Source: Flavobacterium sp. (GTDB lineage: Bacteria; Bacteroidota; Bacteroidia; Flavobacteriales; Flavobacteriaceae). From it: a stretch of 8,576 bases of DNA. Positions 6,162-8,576 of the stretch are shown one piece after another (position 1 is the stretch's first letter; the number at the start of each line of letters is the position of its first letter). Location: positions 1-8,576 of the forward strand of contig JANJWE010000089.1 in the NCBI GenBank assembly GCA_024709705.1, read 5' to 3'. A program made the translations under genes and the position numbers. Under the pieces are notes generated by a model. It searched no databases. It was not told the DNA's origin and saw nothing but the letters and a program-made list of their open reading frames with translations.

Positions 6162-7580
6162 ATGTCAAAAGTTAAAGACGAAAGTTTTAGAGATACTATA
6201 GGTACCATCAATCAAGAGGGTAAGAGAGCGTGGATTTTTCCCAAAAAACCCAAAGGCTTTTACTACGATAAACGGAAATTACTTAGTTATTTCTTACTTC
6301 TTTTTTTACTCACCGCCCCTTTTGTTAAAATAAATGGACATCAATTTTTAATGTTCAATGTTCTCGAAAGAAGATTCAATATTTTTAGTTTTCCATTTTG
6401 GCCTCAAGACTTTCATTTATTTGTAATTTCAATGATAATTGGAGTTGTAGGTCTGGCCTTGTTTACAGTTGCTTTCGGACGTATTTTTTGCGGCTGGTTT
6501 TGTCCGCAAACTATTTTTATGGAAATGGTTTTCCGTAGAATAGAGTACTGGATAGATGGGGACAGAGGGGCTCAAATTCGTTTAGCAAAACAAGAATGGA
6601 ATGCCGAAAAAATAAGAAAAAGACTCACTAAATGGTTGGTGTTTTTCTTGTTTTCTTTCCTCATAGCCAATGTCTTTCTGGCCTATTTGGTAAGTAGTGA
6701 CCGACTCTTGTTGATGATAAAAGAAGGACCGGCATTACACACAAGTACCTTAATAGCTTTATTGATTTTTACTGCGGTCTTTTATTTTGTATTTGCTTGG
6801 TTTAGAGAACAAGTCTGTATAATTGCCTGTCCGTATGGACGTATGCAAGGGGTATTATTAGACAATAAATCTATCAATGTGGCCTACGACTATGTTAGAG
6901 GAGAAAAAGAATTGGGTAGAGCCAAGTTCAATAAACAAGAAGATAGAGCAACCTCAGGAAAAGGAGATTGTATTGATTGCAAACAATGTGTACACGTTTG
7001 TCCCACCGGTATCGATATTCGAAACGGAACGCAGCTGGAATGTATCAATTGCACCGCTTGTATTGATGAGTGTGATACGATAATGGAAAGTGTGGGTTTA
7101 CCCAAAGGCCTTATTCGATATGCCAGTGAAGATGAAATTGTAAAAAAAGAAAAATTTATTTTTACAACCCGAATGAAAGGCTATGCTGCTGTGCTAACAA
7201 TTTTAATTGGAGTTTTAATTGGAATGCTCTTTCTTAGAAACGATGTAGAAGCTACTGTTTTGAGACTTCCCGGACAATTGTTTGAACATAAAGGCGAAAA
7301 TATCAGTAATGTTTACACCTATAAAATTGTAAATAAAACGACCAAACAATTTGAAAATGTAACCTTTAAACTAATTGAACCTAAAGGCGAAATTATGGTA
7401 GTAGGAAAAACTAAACTTACCGTAAAACCTGATGGTATAGCAAAAGGTACTCTATTTATCGAAATAAATCCGGCTTATCTGGAAGGAGATAAAATTAAAT
7501 TAAAAATTGAAGTGTATGATGGTGAGAATCTTATAGAAACCACTACTACCAACTTCATGGGACCAAGAAGTTTTAATTAA
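6162..7580 (+). CDS. ccoG: CcoG/FixG/RdxA, membrane 4Fe-4S protein for cbb3 oxidase maturation
   Basis: A 472-residue inner-membrane ferredoxin-like protein. Work on Rhodobacter CcoG indicates a role as a cupric reductase supplying Cu(I) for oxidase assembly. Hydrophobic segments are near 40-58, 86-106, 157-177, 194-213 and 338-357. Two membrane-proximal cysteine pairs are seen: FCGWFCP (C110, C114) and CIIACPYGR (C219, C223). A cytoplasmic double-cluster ferredoxin domain follows, C270-x2-C273-x2-C276-x3-C280-P and C294-x2-C297-x2-C300-x3-C304. After the last helix, residues about 365-472 form a predicted periplasmic Ig-like beta domain (FixG C-terminal domain) rich in alternating beta-type residues. 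Length and motifs are complete for the family. It lies 52 bp after ccoP, across the hairpin, and 47 bp before ccoH. The start at 6162 gives the expected cytoplasmic N-terminus before the first helix. Confidence 0.97.
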   Translation: MSKVKDESFRDTIGTINQEGKRAWIFPKKPKGFYYDKRKLLSYFLLLFLLTAPFVKINGHQFLMFNVLERRFNIFSFPFWPQDFHLFVISMIIGVVGLALFTVAFGRIFCGWFCPQTIFMEMVFRRIEYWIDGDRGAQIRLAKQEWNAEKIRKRLTKWLVFFLFSFLIANVFLAYLVSSDRLLLMIKEGPALHTSTLIALLIFTAVFYFVFAWFREQVCIIACPYGRMQGVLLDNKSINVAYDYVRGEKELGRAKFNKQEDRATSGKGDCIDCKQCVHVCPTGIDIRNGTQLECINCTACIDECDTIMESVGLPKGLIRYASEDEIVKKEKFIFTTRMKGYAAVLTILIGVLIGMLFLRNDVEATVLRLPGQLFEHKGENISNVYTYKIVNKTTKQFENVTFKLIEPKGEIMVVGKTKLTVKPDGIAKGTLFIEINPAYLEGDKIKLKIEVYDGENLIETTTTNFMGPRSFN

Positions 7581-7627
7581 TCAATTGCCTCAGACTTTAG
7601 ATCGAAGCAATAAAAAAAATAAAAATT

Positions 7628-8074
7628 ATGAAAATCAACTGGGGAACTGCTATTGTAATTGCATTCGGATTGTTTATCGGTTTTATATTGTATTTCGTAT
7701 TCAAAGTACAATCCGATTCTACTTACGATCACGAATTGGTGGTGGAGGAATATTACAAACAAGAACTCGTGTTTGAAAAACAAATGGAGAAAGAACAAAA
7801 TGCTCTCAATTTAAAAGAAGATATCACCCTTGAAGCCTTCTCAGAAGGACTAAAAATACATTTCCCGGATTCTATGAATCATACTGCAATTAAAGGAAAA
7901 GTGTCCCTATACAGACCGTCTAACCAAAAACTGGATTTTGAAGTTCCGATTTCTTTGTCCGGTTCACATTTGCTCATACCTAAAAGTAACTTGTTGGGCG
8001 GTCGTTGGGACATTTCTATAGATTGGACCTATCAAGGGAAAGAATTTTTAACAAAGAAAACCATTTATTTGTAA
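7628..8074 (+). CDS. ccoH: CcoH/FixH family protein, cbb3 oxidase assembly
   Basis: A 148-residue protein with one N-terminal membrane helix (about residues 5-26), a charged, probably helical segment (about 35-65, rich in E, K and Q), and a beta-rich periplasmic domain (about 66-148) ending in a W-D-I-S-I-D-W segment. This is the FixH layout. CcoH binds CcoN and stays with the complex, helping late assembly. It follows ccoG, the usual order, with a 47 bp gap holding no clear promoter. The ATG at 7628 follows an A-rich stretch typical of Bacteroidota starts. The protein is close to the usual family length and no residue appears to be missing. Its TAA stop at 8072-8074 is in phase with the heptamer array that follows. 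Confidence 0.9.
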   Translation: MKINWGTAIVIAFGLFIGFILYFVFKVQSDSTYDHELVVEEYYKQELVFEKQMEKEQNALNLKEDITLEAFSEGLKIHFPDSMNHTAIKGKVSLYRPSNQKLDFEVPISLSGSHLLIPKSNLLGGRWDISIDWTYQGKEFLTKKTIYL

Positions 8075-8160
8075 GAGGTAATGGGTAAAAGGTAATGGGT
8101 AATTGGTCAAAATCACTACCCATATCTTATAACCCATCACCCATCACCCATCACCCATCA
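8072..8160. repeat. Two opposed arrays of 7 bp repeats between ccoH and the last gene
   Basis: The 86 bp gap is built largely of heptamers. From 8072 the units are TAAGAGG, TAATGGG, TAAAAGG, TAATGGG, TAATTGG (to 8106). From 8119 they are CCCATAT, CTTATAA, then four exact copies of CCCATCA (8133-8160). The reverse complement of CCCATCA is TGATGGG, so the arms are the same repeat family in opposite orientation. The arm 8079-8106 can pair with 8133-8160 in 21 of 28 positions, leaving a 26-nt loop. The first unit contains the ccoH stop codon and the last ends at the base before the next ATG. The array could act as a terminator, a leader structure, or simply be slippage-prone spacer DNA. Confidence 0.75.
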
Positions 8161-8576
8161 ATGCTCTACACGGCCCTCATATTCGGATTAATCAGTAGTT
8201 TCCACTGCATAGGAATGTGTGGGCCTATTGCTATGATGATTCCGGTAGATCGCAATAATGCTCCCAAAAGAATAATTCAAATTTTTCTGTATCATTTGGG
8301 CAGACTCACCGCCTATGCCATGTTGGGCTTGTTTTTTGGAATGCTAGGGAGAGGTTTATTCTTAGCCGGATTTCAACAGCAATTATCCATAGTAGTAGGT
8401 GTTTTGATGATCTTGTTTGTCTTAATTCCTGAACGAAAATTGGCTCAGTACAATTTTTCAAAGCCCATTTACAAAATCATTTCCAAAGTAAAAAGCCATT
8501 TGGGAGCTCAATTCAAAAGAAAAACGTTCGATGCTTTATTTACCATGGGTTTACTCAATGGTTTTTTACCATGCGG
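8161..8576 (+). CDS. TauE/SafE-type (DsbD_2-like) membrane protein, 5' part, cut by window edge
   Basis: The first 138 residues plus two bases of the next codon are present, and the gene runs off the right edge. The N-terminal helix carries SFHCIGMCGPIA (C16, C20), and a second motif, NGFLPC with probably a following glycine, ends the window (P137, C138). These paired motifs mark the DsbD_2 / COG2836 group, annotated as sulfite exporter TauE/SafE family. Members near cbb3 genes are thought to act in copper or redox supply for cytochrome assembly, not in sulfite export; that is inference from context. Hydrophobic segments are near 2-26, 42-62 and 73-90, with a basic linker at about 91-122. The ATG at 8161 directly follows the last heptamer repeat, with no Shine-Dalgarno sequence. 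It is probably the last member of the locus. Confidence 0.85.
   Translation, partial: MLYTALIFGLISSFHCIGMCGPIAMMIPVDRNNAPKRIIQIFLYHLGRLTAYAMLGLFFGMLGRGLFLAGFQQQLSIVVGVLMILFVLIPERKLAQYNFSKPIYKIISKVKSHLGAQFKRKTFDALFTMGLLNGFLPC

Noticed and set aside
6877..7105. Open frames on both strands within the ferredoxin part of ccoG
   Set aside because: They are mirror or out-of-frame readings of the cysteine-rich region of ccoG, whose frame has all the conserved residues.
7581..7627. Possible promoter or stem (ATTGC...GCAAT) in the ccoG-ccoH gap
   Set aside because: The arms are only five bases with an 18-base loop, and no TAnnTTTG element is present; the gap looks like plain spacer.
7577..7798. Minus-strand frame opposite the ccoG-ccoH gap and the start of ccoH
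   Set aside because: It is of low complexity (runs of F, Y and H produced by A-rich DNA) and opposes a recognised gene.
8133..8160. CRISPR-like array suggested by four tandem CCCATCA units
   Set aside because: The units are 7 bp and directly adjacent, with no spacers and no cas genes; this is a tandem repeat, not CRISPR.

Overview
This window is a nearly complete locus for a cbb3-type (high O2 affinity) cytochrome c oxidase and its assembly factors. The DNA is AT-rich and gene starts lack clear Shine-Dalgarno sequences. The promoters fit the Bacteroidota -7 element TAnnTTTG, and the genes show the Bacteroidota traits of a fused CcoN-CcoO subunit and a one-haem CcoP. Protein style points to Flavobacteriia, probably Flavobacteriaceae; the genus cannot be fixed from the sequence alone.

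Layout. At the left edge (1-24, minus strand) are the first eight codons of a divergent gene starting MSKCEQCI, which resembles the N-terminus of flavobacterial Crp/Fnr-family regulators. A 109 bp divergent intergenic region follows, with an FNR-like palindrome (68-81) and a -7 element. Then, all on the plus strand, come ccoI (copper P-type ATPase, 134-2536), ccoS (2595-2789), ccoNO (fused catalytic and haem c subunits, 2792-4984), ccoQ (small subunit, 4987-5157), ccoP (5183-6109), ccoG (4Fe-4S membrane protein, 6162-7580), ccoH (7628-8074), and the start of a TauE/SafE-type (DsbD_2-like) membrane protein (8161 to the right edge). A second FNR-like palindrome overlaps the ccoI stop codon and sits before ccoS. 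A perfect hairpin separates ccoP from ccoG. Two opposed arrays of 7 bp repeats fill the gap between ccoH and the last gene.

How the genes work together. CcoI is expected to export copper toward the CuB site of CcoN. CcoG probably handles the redox state of that copper, and CcoS and CcoH help cofactor insertion and complex stability. CcoNO with CcoQ and CcoP forms the oxidase: electrons pass from the CcoP and CcoO haems c to the haem b / b3-CuB centre of CcoNO. The two FNR-like boxes lie at the same distance from their -7 elements. This suggests that the assembly gene ccoI and the structural operon are switched on together at low oxygen, perhaps by the divergent regulator itself.

Most of this is a known locus type. 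The less ordinary parts are the matched promoter pair, the inverted heptamer arrays, the perfect inter-cistronic hairpin, and the family-specific changes in CcoP and CcoO. I saw no tRNA, rRNA, insertion sequence, CRISPR array or prophage gene.
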